Program-made: the position numbers and the translations under genes | The notes under the pieces: generated by a model | Told to the model about the DNA's origin: nothing | Databases searched by the model: none | The model's input: the letters and a program-made list of their open reading frames with translations, nothing else | Shown: in pieces, positions 35,201-46,469 of the stretch | Layout of the letters: every line of letters begins with the position of its first letter | How positions within the stretch are numbered: the stretch's first letter is position 1 | Origin: Dryococelus australis | Taxonomy: Eukaryota; Arthropoda; Insecta; Phasmatodea; Phasmatidae | Length of the DNA: 64,000 bases | Direction: 5' to 3' | Assembly: GCA_029891345.1 (NCBI GenBank) | Contig: CM057003.1 | Span: 9,118,209 to 9,182,208, forward strand

Positions 35201-37138
35201 CAGTAGCCTACGAAGGGAAGTGAGAAATGTAGCGCTCAGCCAAAGACAAGGAAGCTAAAACATTTGCAAGAATACTAAAACAGAAAAAGGCACCACTACG
35301 TTTAGTAAGTAATATAGTTCGAAGTATTTTAATGACTTGAAATACATGTGTCAAAACTTACAACAGGTATTTTTTCGTCGATTCTAGTTTCCAATCCCCG
35401 GACGCATTCTTTACTTTGGGAAACAGATGTTTACGATTACTTTATTCCATTAACAGAATAAAAATTATTTTATTCTTATTTATAGATTCTAAAGAATATA
35501 AGTTTTTTTTTTAACTATACGCAGTAATGAGTTTCGGTTAGGTTCGCTCAGTTCGTGGTAACATCTTTTTAACTTCTGGGAAATGTCTTTATTTTTTCAA
35601 CATAATATAAGCTGAAATATTGAAATTCAGTCTTTCACATTAACTATTACCACCTGCAAACGACACACAGACGTCGGTGGCCAGACCGAGACTCGAACCA
35701 GAAACCTTGTGGCCTGAAGGCTCCTGGCTACGAAGGTGGCATCCATTCTCTAAGATGTTCATAATTTCTCACTGTTCTAAAATACATTTGAACACTTCTT
35801 GTATGCACGTGCTGTATGATACAGTTTCGACAAGAATTTTAATCTGACACTCATACAGTATTCCACAAATAATTAAAAATGTTTCATTTTTTATTAATTA
35901 GACATTTACTTTAAAATCCAAAAATTAATTGAAATCACTGCGAAATAGAGTATATCGTCTCGCGAAAATGGCCTGTTATTGATTTTAAATGGCTGCAGAA
36001 AGTAACTTGTTTGCATTAGTGTTATTTATGAACGTACTGTTTATCTCGTGTAATGTTTCCAGTATTTGAGAGCAACTGTCGCCAATGTATTTAAAGCACA
36101 TCAGAATGGCATATCACTTTAAATAAGGAAACGTCAGATAATTGTTAAGTGAAGTAAATGTAGCATTTTTGAGTAAAAAATTGTCTGCTATCAGCGGGGG
36201 ATAAGATACGCATAGTGTAAATAAAAAATAGCTATTTATTTAAGAATAAATGTAATATTATATTACGTTATACTATGTAGTATCATGTTTTTGCAGTGTC
36301 GTATTAGTTTCGAATTTGCTCACGTACATATTGGAATTGATCACAAATTCAACTGTTTATCTTAATCTTCGTGCAACGGAAACTAATGTTCAGCCATGTT
36401 AGTTTTGTGAGCGTTTATTGTTCGTGTCCGCGTGTCCGATTTAGTGTGTTCCGCGTCATATTTGGAAATATTTAAAAATTCGGTGAAATTTTGTTTCAAT
36501 GCCTAAAAACCCTGTTTTTGATATTATAATGCGCATAGCTTCAGTTGCAACACATTGCACATACATCGGCCGTCGCTGGTATAACGTTTCGATTATTTCC
36601 CGGTTTTAACAGGATACTCTCACTGAGTTGTTATACATAAGTCTTCCGGGAACAAAACAGTGCACTAAAACCGATATAAAAATAATTCTATAGCGTCGAT
36701 GCCACAGAATAACTTTAATAATGTTTATTTTTGGGTAGCTTAGCATCATTAACTTTAAAAGCTTTTTATATGACTATGGTTAAAGGTACACTCCATTAGT
36801 AAACACAAACACCCCATTTAGAATTTAAAGTAGGGTTACTGTAAATTATTCTAGTTCATATATTTTGAGATTCCAGTGGAAAACACATAGTGGCGGAAGG
36901 TCATGTAGCCAGTCTGTTTACAGAGTGCTACTTTGGTACGATCTGTCAGAACTGGAAACTCTAAGTTGAGACAGATTATATCACTGCATTCGCTAGTTAT
37001 ATTTTAATAATCCTCTATGCGTAATATGAATAGACAAAATGTTTTATCCTAGATCAATTTACGAATCATTGGAGAATAACTTGTTACTTTCTCCATAAAT
37101 AATTTCCATTGAATTCTACGATTATAGACCACCTCGCT
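32251..37138. other. Long AT-rich spacer with homopolymer tracts
   Basis: About 4.9 kb without a supported gene. It holds G or C homopolymers at about 32994-33005 and 33149-33162, a possible decayed SINE body near 33700-33800 (GGCGCTTAACAACTGAG, GCACCGATGAGGG), and the tRNA-like fragment listed separately at 35660-35742. Confidence 0.45.
35660..35742 (-). mobile_element. tRNA-like SINE head (fragment)
   Basis: On the minus strand it gives CACCTTCGTAGCCAGGAGCC and a B-box-like TGGTTCGAGTCTCGG. The acceptor stem does not pair, so a decayed tRNA-derived repeat is the best reading. Confidence 0.45.
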
Positions 37139-37325
37139 GACCTCCCGTGCCGCAGTCGGTTGAAGTGCCGCCTGTCTGTGATGCGGGAGGTTCTGGGTTC
37201 GAATCCCAGGTATGGTATGGATGTTATTCTAAGTTAGGTCGTCAGTTATTTTGTAAGCCGTCCCCAGATAATCCTTCAGACATAACACTGGGGAACGTTA
37301 ATAAGCCCAATCCAATAGACTACAT
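37139..37325 (+). mobile_element. tRNA-derived SINE, family 2
   Basis: The head GACCTCCCGTGCCGCAGTCG has the B box GGTTCGAATCC at 37196-37206. The body GTTAGGTCGTCAGTTATTTT and GTAAGCCGTCCCCAGATAAT aligns with the reverse complement of 22790-22961. Confidence 0.82.
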
Positions 37326-39065
37326 CATATTGTTTATTTTAACGCATGTCTCAAAGTGTAGAATCCAAGTAGGTAGGCCTATATCAATAAATTTTTACTG
37401 GTTAGATTTTTGTAGTTGCAATATGTCTTGTTTGGTTATTATTCTTTCTGATTGTTTCCGTTGGATAAAATCAAGTTGGTTCGTAGCGACATGTCCGTTT
37501 TTAATAATGATATTCTGATAGCGCACCAATACGTCCCTTATGCTACAGTACAGATATGTGCGTAGAATGCCTAATCTGTCATGTTTTATTATCAAATATA
37601 CTGTACTAACAAAATAAATCACGTAGGCTTATGTCCTAATCATTATGCTATGTAAATTAAAAATACCATAACCAAAATTCGTTCGTTGTTTTAGTATTGT
37701 TGATATAACAGTTTGTTTCATGAGTGAACTAAATTAGAAACAGCCTGCCGAAACTAAATATACAGTATACTTGAATATTGGAAAAGTGATTTCATACCAT
37801 TAAAAAATGCTGTTGAGTATATTTAGCCATTTTTTTCGGTCAATAAATCCATTATTTGCATTACTGTTTTATATAGTGCAAAATATAGATAACGTGATGT
37901 TGTTTCTGTTCGGGAATATTTATAATAAGATTACGAATAACTTTTGTGTTGCAAAAAAATACGTTCAATTACAAACGGCCAAAAATCGTTTTTCATCACT
38001 GAGAAAAAATTCCATTAATAAATATGGCTATATTATCTTGATTTTATCCCAGATCCCTCTGTCCTACTGCCAAACGCCCCTCCAGCACGGGGAATTTATA
38101 ATACTATTCAAATACAAATAAGTCAATAAAATGTTTTCAATTAAACCAAAAAATTTTATATACAAAATTAATATTATATTAAAAGTAATGATCTATAATA
38201 AAGTAATAAAAAATTGAAAAATTAAAGTTTCTCTAAAATATATATTACATAACATTTTCCTTAGTAAATTAGTACACATACTAATATATTTCAGAACAAA
38301 TATCAAAGAATTTTAAAACCGTCTAATACTATTCCCTCTAATTCGTAACTTGTGACTGCCAAAAATCTAAACTTTCGCAGAAAGCGGGATCCAGGCGCAT
38401 CTCTTTAGCATTCTCAGGTATACGGGAACAGCAAGGAGACAAGCTGATGTTTACAGTGACAAGATGAAATCTTCCCTCCCATCCCCCTCGTTGGGGCTGC
38501 GCTAATCCTCAACAGCCAGCGTGCAAAATGAGCATAACACACACTATGTACCGCGTATCTATCCAGCGAGAAAATCACCGTATTTCAGGTCAACTCCTCC
38601 CCGACTCTTAAATGATTTCTTTGAAAGTGGACACATTTTACTACCGAAAATTATTTTCTCGCCTTCACTTCACTGATACCACTAGTGAAAAAAAAACAGT
38701 GTTACTAATTGATAATTTTTCTTGAAAATCCTACGTACTAAACATTTTACTTCATCCAAAAACAAATAAAAACGTTTCAACTAACGAAGTGGAAACATTA
38801 ACCTGCGGTAGGGGAGAAGTCAGAGAGCCAACCAGTCATCTGAAGTTCGTAGTAAATTACGTTATGCTATTATAAATGATAATTTTGAAGTCAAAAACGC
38901 TGTGTGGCAACTCTTAACGTCAAATATAATTTCCTAGTCGATCTATAAATTAATTTATAAACTGTTCTAAACATAACAAATAAACAGAAAAACTACCAAC
39001 CGCCAAACTGAAATTTAAAACAAATTAACCCCAGAAGAAGCTACAATAAAATGACAGATCAAAAG
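37326..39065. other. AT-rich spacer
   Basis: No gene or repeat recognised. A 104-codon frame at 37807-38121 lies in AT-rich DNA and has no family resemblance. Confidence 0.4.
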
Positions 39066-40275
39066 AGAAAATGATACAAGACTTCCCGGCCACAATGACA
39101 ATATACATCGAAAATAATTAAATACATATAAAAAAGACAAAAAAACTATACGCACTTAAACTGAAACACTGAAACCAACATAAAAATAGTCTCACAGGAC
39201 ACAAGACGTAAAGAAAGAACAATAGAAACAGATAGTGATACAAAACTTCACAACGCTTGGGCACCTGGAACATAGCAGGCGAAAACTTTTCACTTAAGAT
39301 TGCCCTTTTTTTTATTTTACTGCACTGATTTTCAGAAACATGTACCTACGCTTCAGTGAACGTGTTCAGCTTTGATTTATGTAACTCGCCCTCTTAATAT
39401 GACTCACTTCCTGAAGTGATTACTGAAGGAAGTGAGCGCCCCTAAATCAGGAAGTATTGTAACCAATTTATTTAATTACATCAGGATCTATGTGAGTTTA
39501 AACAAGAAATTAGGGGATGATGTTTATGTGCTAAATGTCTGAAATCTCAGAAAATTTGGTTTTTAAACTCATACCCCCTTCATACATTAGATAGGAGTTG
39601 CGAAATCATGATCGAAAAAAAAAGAACATTGAAATTGCACTATTTATACTTTATCATCCAGAATTCTTTACGCGATTGTAATTTCTCTCATTTAGTGGCA
39701 AACTTAGGTTCGGCTTTTACACATTTGGGCTACAACTGTGGCTTAATTAGTGAATAACTGTAAAAACCGAATAACTGTAAATGTACATCCGAAGACATTA
39801 TATTTCTAGACAACAAGTACGCATTAACAAATAGGGTTGCTTTAGTGAAATACCCTTATGCCAACTGTATGTAGGCATTGTGCAGCATGGTCGCCGGGTT
39901 ATCTCGGGGATCTCCCGTTTCCGCCGGCCTTTCATTCCAGCGTCGCTCCATAGTCACGTCATTCACCCCTCATCGGCTCTGAAGACCTCGCTGTTAAGAG
40001 CCGCCTAAGTCTCTTCATTCACTCACTCACGTTGTGCAGCAAGCAGCAGAGCGCCTGCGGGGGGTAGGCAAACACCAAGTCACAGCCAAGTTGTATCGTT
40101 TCTCCACAGATAGTATCAGGAGTCAAGAAGTCGAAAGGAGGTGTGATTTATTTAGTTGGCGAAGCGCGTCTTTCTTCTACGCCCTCCGTAGTCAGCGGGC
40201 CACAGAGGGACGCGACGAACGCAACTTTTATCAGGCGCTACCGCATGCATGTATTCATTGCTTTTCACTTCTGTC
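39066..40275 (+). repeat. Long dispersed repeat, copy 1
   Basis: Starts AGAAAATGAT and ends near GACGAACGCAACTTTTAT. It aligns along its whole length with 57600-58747 in the same orientation, for example CAGGACACAAGACGTAAAGA, AAACATGTACCTACGCTTCA and TTAACAAATAGGGTTGCTTT. It contains a 10-bp inverted pair CTCACTTCCT/AGGAAGTGAG near 39404-39436 and, at 39888-40020, the body of SINE family 1 without its tRNA head. No coding sequence. It may be an unclassified transposable element or a segmental duplication. Confidence 0.85.
39888..40020 (+). mobile_element. SINE family 1 body without head
   Basis: CGGGTTATCTCGGGGATCTC, CATTCCAGCGTCGCTCCATA and TTAAGAGCCGCCTAAGTCTC are body blocks of SINE family 1. 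The tRNA-derived head is missing. The same headless body lies in the sister repeat at 58415-58560, so the truncation predates the duplication. Confidence 0.75.
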
Positions 40276-41380
40276 AATGTCACACTAAAAAAATTAAACT
40301 AATGGAACGGCTGAATAGCCGGAAAGGCGCTGTAGTTTTTAGGTCATAAGTAACTCCTATTTACGCTGGTTTACTGAACATTTTGTAAAGCGAAATCGCA
40401 GGTCATTGTGCGGGTGTTATTTATATGCGGTTTAATCGTGGCTGGACCTACCAAACGGAAGAAGAAAGTAAATATTTACAAACCGTATAAATGAAAGTAA
40501 ATATATATATTTCCTTTCGATAAAATGTTTTAATACATAGAGTGTGATCGAATGTTATTATACAATGAAAAATGATTCAGGTCAAAATATTGGAGAGATT
40601 CTCACGTGTGTGATGTCGCAAAAATAATACTACCCACGCTTCCTAAACCTGCGTGTCTCGATATATAGAGTCAAACGTAATTACGCTCTAGTTATTAACG
40701 TATCTCACAAGCTGTGGAGAAGCCAAACATAGTTTACAAATAAAGATATTCTATAGTAAAAACAGTAAATTCAGATTGTAATCTCTATAGGCTATATCGA
40801 AAATAATTTAAAGATATTATGTATTCACTGTAAATTTAGTTGGTTCAAACCGTGATTATCCAGAGCTTAAAACAAACACAAAAAATAACACAATATTTGA
40901 AATGTAATAAATGTCTGCCTTTTCAAGCTGGTGATAATACTCACAAAACGGCTTCCAACAATTTATATCCTACAATTTCGGAAGGAAAGCATTGTTTTTA
41001 AAAATCGATTTTTTTTCTTTCAGTTCTTTCATTCGCAGGCTTCTGAAATACTTAACGCCTCTTAGCTCCTTCGGACACCCAACGCAATATATTGTTTCAT
41101 GTAAAATTACTATGAAACGGACTCAGCTTTTTTTTTATTACTAATAAAGAATACAATTAGCTCCAAAGAAAACCAAACTTTCGTATCTTACAATAAAATT
41201 AAATAGTTCTAAACTCACCACAGCCACCCCGAACCCAGTACGCTGATTAGTTATACAAGTATTTTCTTTTTAAGGTCTCGAATTGCGAAACCGGAATGAG
41301 CGTACATGTATTCATTAAACATTTGTCTTTACTTTTACGCCATGTATCAACAGTGTTACATGATGTGCCGGGGTCGTATT
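40276..41380. other. AT-rich spacer
   Basis: No gene or repeat recognised. Confidence 0.4.
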
Positions 41381-41800
41381 AGGCTGTTCACGGTAAACTG
41401 AGCACTTTTGAAAACCCTGCTTAAGATCTACTTGTATGCACGTTGTGTATTCATCCCCTCTTATATGAATTTGACATTGCTATCGACCTGATCACTTCAT
41501 TCATGCGTCGGTCAAGTGAAATTGTGAAATTATTAGAAAAGTAAATACTAAAAAATCTGCTCATTTTGACACTTCGAAGCATAAAAAAACATAAATTGAA
41601 AGAAATAATTTAAAATATCACAATTTGTTACCTAAAACTTTTTATTCTACGTTAAGATATGGAACTACCTTCCCATCCATCGTTACCAACTTCACTGGGC
41701 GCGTATCACTCAGCACACCCGTTAAAATATATGCATGCAGGAGCAGTGACAATTTTTCTAAGGTTGATTCCAAAAGTAGTCACTTTATCGTGAACAGCCT
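41381..41800 (+). mobile_element. Short inverted-repeat element, subfamily II
   Basis: A 420-bp copy from AGGCTGTTCACGGTAAACTG to GTCACTTTATCGTGAACAGC. Interior blocks match 18713-19132 in the same orientation. It is the best-preserved copy of subfamily II. Confidence 0.9.
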
Positions 41801-44151
41801 TTAAGCTAAAAAGACTACGGTGCTTCACGCAGGTTACAAGCCCATCCCGTAGAGGCTATCGGATAAATGGTTAAGTGTGCTTACGTCGCCCTTACCACTC
41901 CCATGCTTGTGTACTTCGACAACGCGAAATAACCGCAGGTAGGCGGGTGCATTAGGACCCGGTAACCTATACGGTTATGTACGGACAGTTGTAACTGGCG
42001 AGTTAAGCACACACATACGAAATGGTGGAGGGAGGGGAGGGGGTGGAGTCTTTCATTTGGGCTTACCCATTCTCTGATTGGTTGGGTGAAGATCTGGGAC
42101 GGGCCTTGTGCCTGATTGGTCACTGCGTGCTATAGACATGTTCACCTACTGGCTGGACGGACGGCTGGCGGGTAGGTTACCAGGCGCTCATTTGCAGATA
42201 GCATACAAACATGTTGCTGGCCTGTATGGCAATATTGCTTCTGTATTCGCATTTACTCTGTGGCAATACGGTGGCACATTGCGCTTCGGGTTCATCCCAG
42301 CTGTGTTTGTTGGCCTAGTAGTGCAGTTTCAAATGAATCCATCTGGCAAGCCACTCATTGCTCAAATCTGCCGTAGGAATAGAGAGACATATTTTAATTA
42401 ACGGTGCTGATGCCTGGATTAATATAAGTGATCTAGTTAGACAAACGTATATGAGAGAGTGTAAATCTTGGTTAGTAATGTGTGCCTCATTCTGTAATTG
42501 TACCGTGAGAGAGTATACTACTCATTTGTGCAAGCGTGTATATGTAAAATTACCGGGAATTTTTATGTGTAACTCTACACTTACATGCACTTTAGAGTGT
42601 AATGTAAGATTACACAAGGGTGCATAGTTATTGAAAAAACACTCAAAGGAAGATGTGGAACTACACTGACAGTGGGTGGCCATATAATGTCCATGTAGCA
42701 CTAATAGTACATAGTTTAAGAATGTAGTACAGAGTACGTGTGTTTTATACTCGTACTTCTAAATGTGTATTTTAACATCAACGTGTTTATAAAGAATAAA
42801 GAAATTGTTGCGTAAATTAAATTTTATTTCTCATGATCCAATGAACAAATGTGCGCAAATCTTGCAGTACTTTTCCTCTTTTATGTGAAACTCACGTGAT
42901 ACATACATGTCTAAAATAAATTTATATTTAGTGTTAAATTGATTTTTCAACGTAATGTACTAGGACTTTGAGTAGTTTTTCAAGCTACGATATCTATAAT
43001 GGGCCTTCTAAGGAACTGACCTAATCACTTTCGTTCAGAAAGGTAGAACTAATTCACTCATAGCTCAGAAAATCATACACGTAATTGTATTTGTTTCCTG
43101 TGATTATTAAACTTATTTATGCTTCACCAAATAACAATGACTCTGTATATGTTGATTTAACAAACAAATATCCTCTGAAGTAAAATATGCAAGATAAGAA
43201 ACAGTTGTTCGATAAGTGTGCAAATCTACTTGGCATGGTTCCATATAGCTTACTGTCTCTATTAACTTATTAATTCATAAATGCACGCACGTGCCGTGAT
43301 TGAAAATTATTTTTCTCCTATACTTTTGCTTATAATTCAGCAAAAATAAATGCAAACTTCGTTGTAAGAAGAATCTTTAGTAGGTATTCTTAAACTAACA
43401 CTAATATTGCAACCGTATCTTATTATATAGCAATGTAAGATTGTTTATGTTAGTTAATACGAATCAAATTATTTTTTAAGTGGCATTTGCTGTGGGAAAT
43501 TGAACAGAATTCTTGTAGTTTACAAGTCTTGGGTGTAAAGAACAGAAAGGTTATTCTACAACAATACATATGGATTTTTCCAGTGTATTTCTTGTACAGT
43601 TCAAAAAGTAGCCTAGTTAGAGTACTAAAATATGGTTTCACTAAAAACATGGTTTTCTTTGTTATGTTTATAGATAAAAAGCTTGCAACAATAAGAACAT
43701 ACCTTGCCACAGTTCAGCTGAAAGTGTATTATAATTACAAGTTTCTGTCATTTTGTTCCAAATCTTTCTCTTTACAGGTATTGTTACGACTGATACGTTT
43801 GTCTACCCCTCGTAGAATGACCCTAACGCTGCACTTGATGCAGTGGATATTTTGAGCTTGCATGTGTAAATAATAAGTGAGAATCAACTGACTGCATCTA
43901 GTATAAAGACAGTGTTAACGACTTCAATGGTACACGATTAAGAGTGCATTAATTTTGCGCCCAGCGATAGGAATGATAAGTGCAGTTTAATGTTTTATAT
44001 AATGGCTGTGTGTATTTTTATAACATTGTAAATAAATTAATTAATTAAATTAAGTTCTTTAATTTTTTTTATTAAGTCCTCCATCCCGCACAAGCTCGAG
44101 TAAGTCCTAAGCGACTTTTAAAAATATACTGTTGTTTTCCTACTTTACCCG
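41801..44151. other. AT-rich spacer with possible transcript end
   Basis: No protein gene is supported. A pyrimidine-rich tract with AG at 43776-43777 is followed 250 bp later by AATAAA at 44031-44036, and another AATAAA lies at 42795-42800. These could mark non-coding transcript ends. Confidence 0.35.
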
Positions 44152-44258
44152 CAGGCCATGTTTCAGCAGGCCATGTTTCAGGAGGCCATGTTTCAGCAGG
44201 CCATGTTTCAGCAGGCCATGTTTCAGCAGGCCATGTTTCAGCAGGCCATGTTTCAGCC
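44152..44258. repeat. 15-bp tandem repeat, seven copies
   Basis: Seven units of GGCCATGTTTCAGCA start at 44154 and repeat every 15 bases with one change. The period is a multiple of three, so long frames cross it. No gene is implied. Confidence 0.97.
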
Positions 44259-44463
44259 ACGATACAAAACTGATTAGCAATAATACGAGCAAAAAACTTT
44301 CGTCTACGTAAAAGTAAAAAAAATAAAAAGGTTTTTTTTTTTTCAACAGAATTTACAGCAAGTATATTGCGGTGAAATTTATGAACAATATTCCCAAGAT
44401 TTTTTTGTGAAAGTAAAAAAATATTTTTACACTGCAAATCGCTGCTTACACACCACCGATACA

Positions 44464-44852
44464 CGCTGTTCACGTTAAAGTAAGCACTTTTAAAACCAAC
44501 CTTTGAAAAAGAAATTACCGCACCTTAACTGCGTATACACTATTGTTCACACTTTGGCATGCAGTCTCCAGTTAAGTTGGCAGCCAATTAAGTAAAATAT
44601 TTATAAGTTTTTTTACGTTTAATTGCTAGTTTAATGTTTCGATTTATAACAAATCAAGATGGTATGATTTTTATTTTATTATACAAAAAGTTTACAAAAT
44701 GGCATTATTAATTACATATTTAGACTCAATTTTTCACTTGACGGGCGGATTAATTAAGTCCCATGTAAATGTAGTTTTTATATATGGCAGAAGGGAGAAA
44801 AGTAGACCTTACACGGGGTTTTCACTAGTGCTCACTTTATCATGACCAGCCT
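44464..44852 (-). mobile_element. Short inverted-repeat element, diverged subfamily II
   Basis: From CGCTGTTCACGTTAAAGTAA to GTGCTCACTTTATCATGACC. The AACCAACCTTTGAAAAAG and GTTAAGTTGGCAGCC blocks place it with reverse-oriented subfamily II, though much of the middle is diverged. Confidence 0.75.
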
Positions 44853-45085
44853 ATATGAGAGGGTAGCAAAGGAAAATGATGAACTTCAAGTCGCCTGCAG
44901 TCCTGGTAAATAAAATGAAACTGGATCACAAGATGGTGGCGAGTTGCGGAGGAAATACTTGGGACTGGCTGTTCTAGGAAGATAGTCGTAGACCATAGGT
45001 TTTTCACGTCGAAACTTCTCGGGGTCCTGCCACTATGTTTTCGCCAAATTAACTGACACGGCGCACCAGACTACGTTGGAGTGAA

Positions 45086-45323
45086 GTGAAATGAAGACGT
45101 TTGGGTGACTCTAAACAACGGAGTCTTGAGAGCCGATGAGGATGAAACGAAGCTGATATGGAGCAGATCCGGAATGCAAAGGCAAAATAAACGGGAGATC
45201 TCTGAGAAAACTCACCGACCAACGACATCATCCGGCACGATTCTCGCCAGCGTAATAAGGGGGGGGGGGGGCACCCAGCGGGGAACCGAACCCGTTTCGC
45301 CTTGGTGGGAGGCGAGCTACGCT
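45086..45323 (-). mobile_element. tRNA-derived SINE, family 1
   Basis: Reverse orientation: GAGTCTTGAGAGCCGATGAG and AAACGGGAGATCTCTGAGAA lie in the body and GAACCGAACCCGTTTCGCC in the head. A run of about 12 G (45259-45270) interrupts the region that joins head and body. Confidence 0.82.
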
Positions 45324-46469
45324 ACGTGGGGATAATATATAGTCTGTTGGACTCAGGATCATGGAAATATTATCTGCACACTGGGGGGGAATAATGTTAT
45401 ATATAATTAAATTTCTCGTATAGATGATCCCGCAACCAAGGACACTAGGCCCACACCACCCTTCAACAACTGATGACGTATCTCCCGGCGGAGAAGATGG
45501 AATCCAGATTTTTGGTGTCCTCTTCTTGAACAAAAACTGTTCTCTTCCGTCCGCTCGAAAGCAAGTACAGTGACACCGTTAAAATTTTCTTTTATTTATG
45601 CATCTGGAACTTCAGAATTTCTAATCAGAAAACACCAATTGTTTCCAAACAGAAACCAGGCCACCAACCAGAGAAAACAAACTGGCATGTAAAGCGATAA
45701 CAGGCAGAGACATTAGCCAAGAATTATTCCTGATGTAACACGATAAATTATATGCAAATAAAATCAGCATTGGTTTGTTTACTCTGAATAAAATTATCAG
45801 GTAAGTTTGCTCTAGTATTCTGTGTTTTAGAAAAGGTTCTGTTAATCAGCAATTTAAGTCTGCGTTTATTTTTTAGAACTTTTTTCCGAAAAAAGATTTA
45901 AAAATTTGTTATTGCAATGGCGTGAAATTCTCGATGTATAATCGCCACTAACCAACCACACATTGAATGTTGTTACTAGGAAGTGTAAATAGCAATTCTT
46001 CGATACAATACAGTTTTATGTAAAATTATATTTAGGAGTAAGTATAAAATTAAAAACAATTTATAAACTCGAGAGCGTGGGCTCATGCAGCTAAAAGAAC
46101 ATTTTCACACATCTAACACTTCCCCGTGCTTTTAAATAAATCTGATGAGTTAATGTTACCTCCGTGGTTCGTATTTAAACTAGCGGTTCACTATATGAAC
46201 GTACGTAAGTTTTATTTTTGTCAACATAGACAAGGATTAAAATTAAAGTTAAATTAAAATTAAAAATTAAGGTTAAAATTAAAGTCGTTGTATAGGGTTC
46301 CGCCTTTTTTTATAATATTTGTATTAATATTATTAAAAAATATTGTGTAACATATTACGTATAATATACTAAGTAGTAAAAAGTACCGATTGTAAATAAG
46401 CTTTCGGATGAATTTGGTCTCGAATAAATAAATCAATCAATCAGATGACATCCGCTATAAGGATTCGTC
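45324..46469. other. AT-rich spacer
   Basis: No gene recognised. Short AAATTAA-type direct repeats lie around 46240-46290, just left of the satellite. Confidence 0.4.

Noticed and set aside
37141-37213. A working tRNA gene
   Set aside because: Good A and B boxes, but the sequence continues into a SINE body shared with 22790-22961 and the acceptor stem does not close.
42108-42401. 97-codon frame starting MPDWSLRAIDMF
   Set aside because: No domain recognised and composition like the surrounding non-coding DNA.
43487-43855. 122-codon frame
   Set aside because: AT-rich with no recognisable domain; the downstream part is better read as a possible non-coding exon.
44072-44473. 133-codon minus-strand frame with repeated AETWP
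   Set aside because: It is the 15-bp tandem repeat read in frame, joined to AT-rich sequence and a MITE end.
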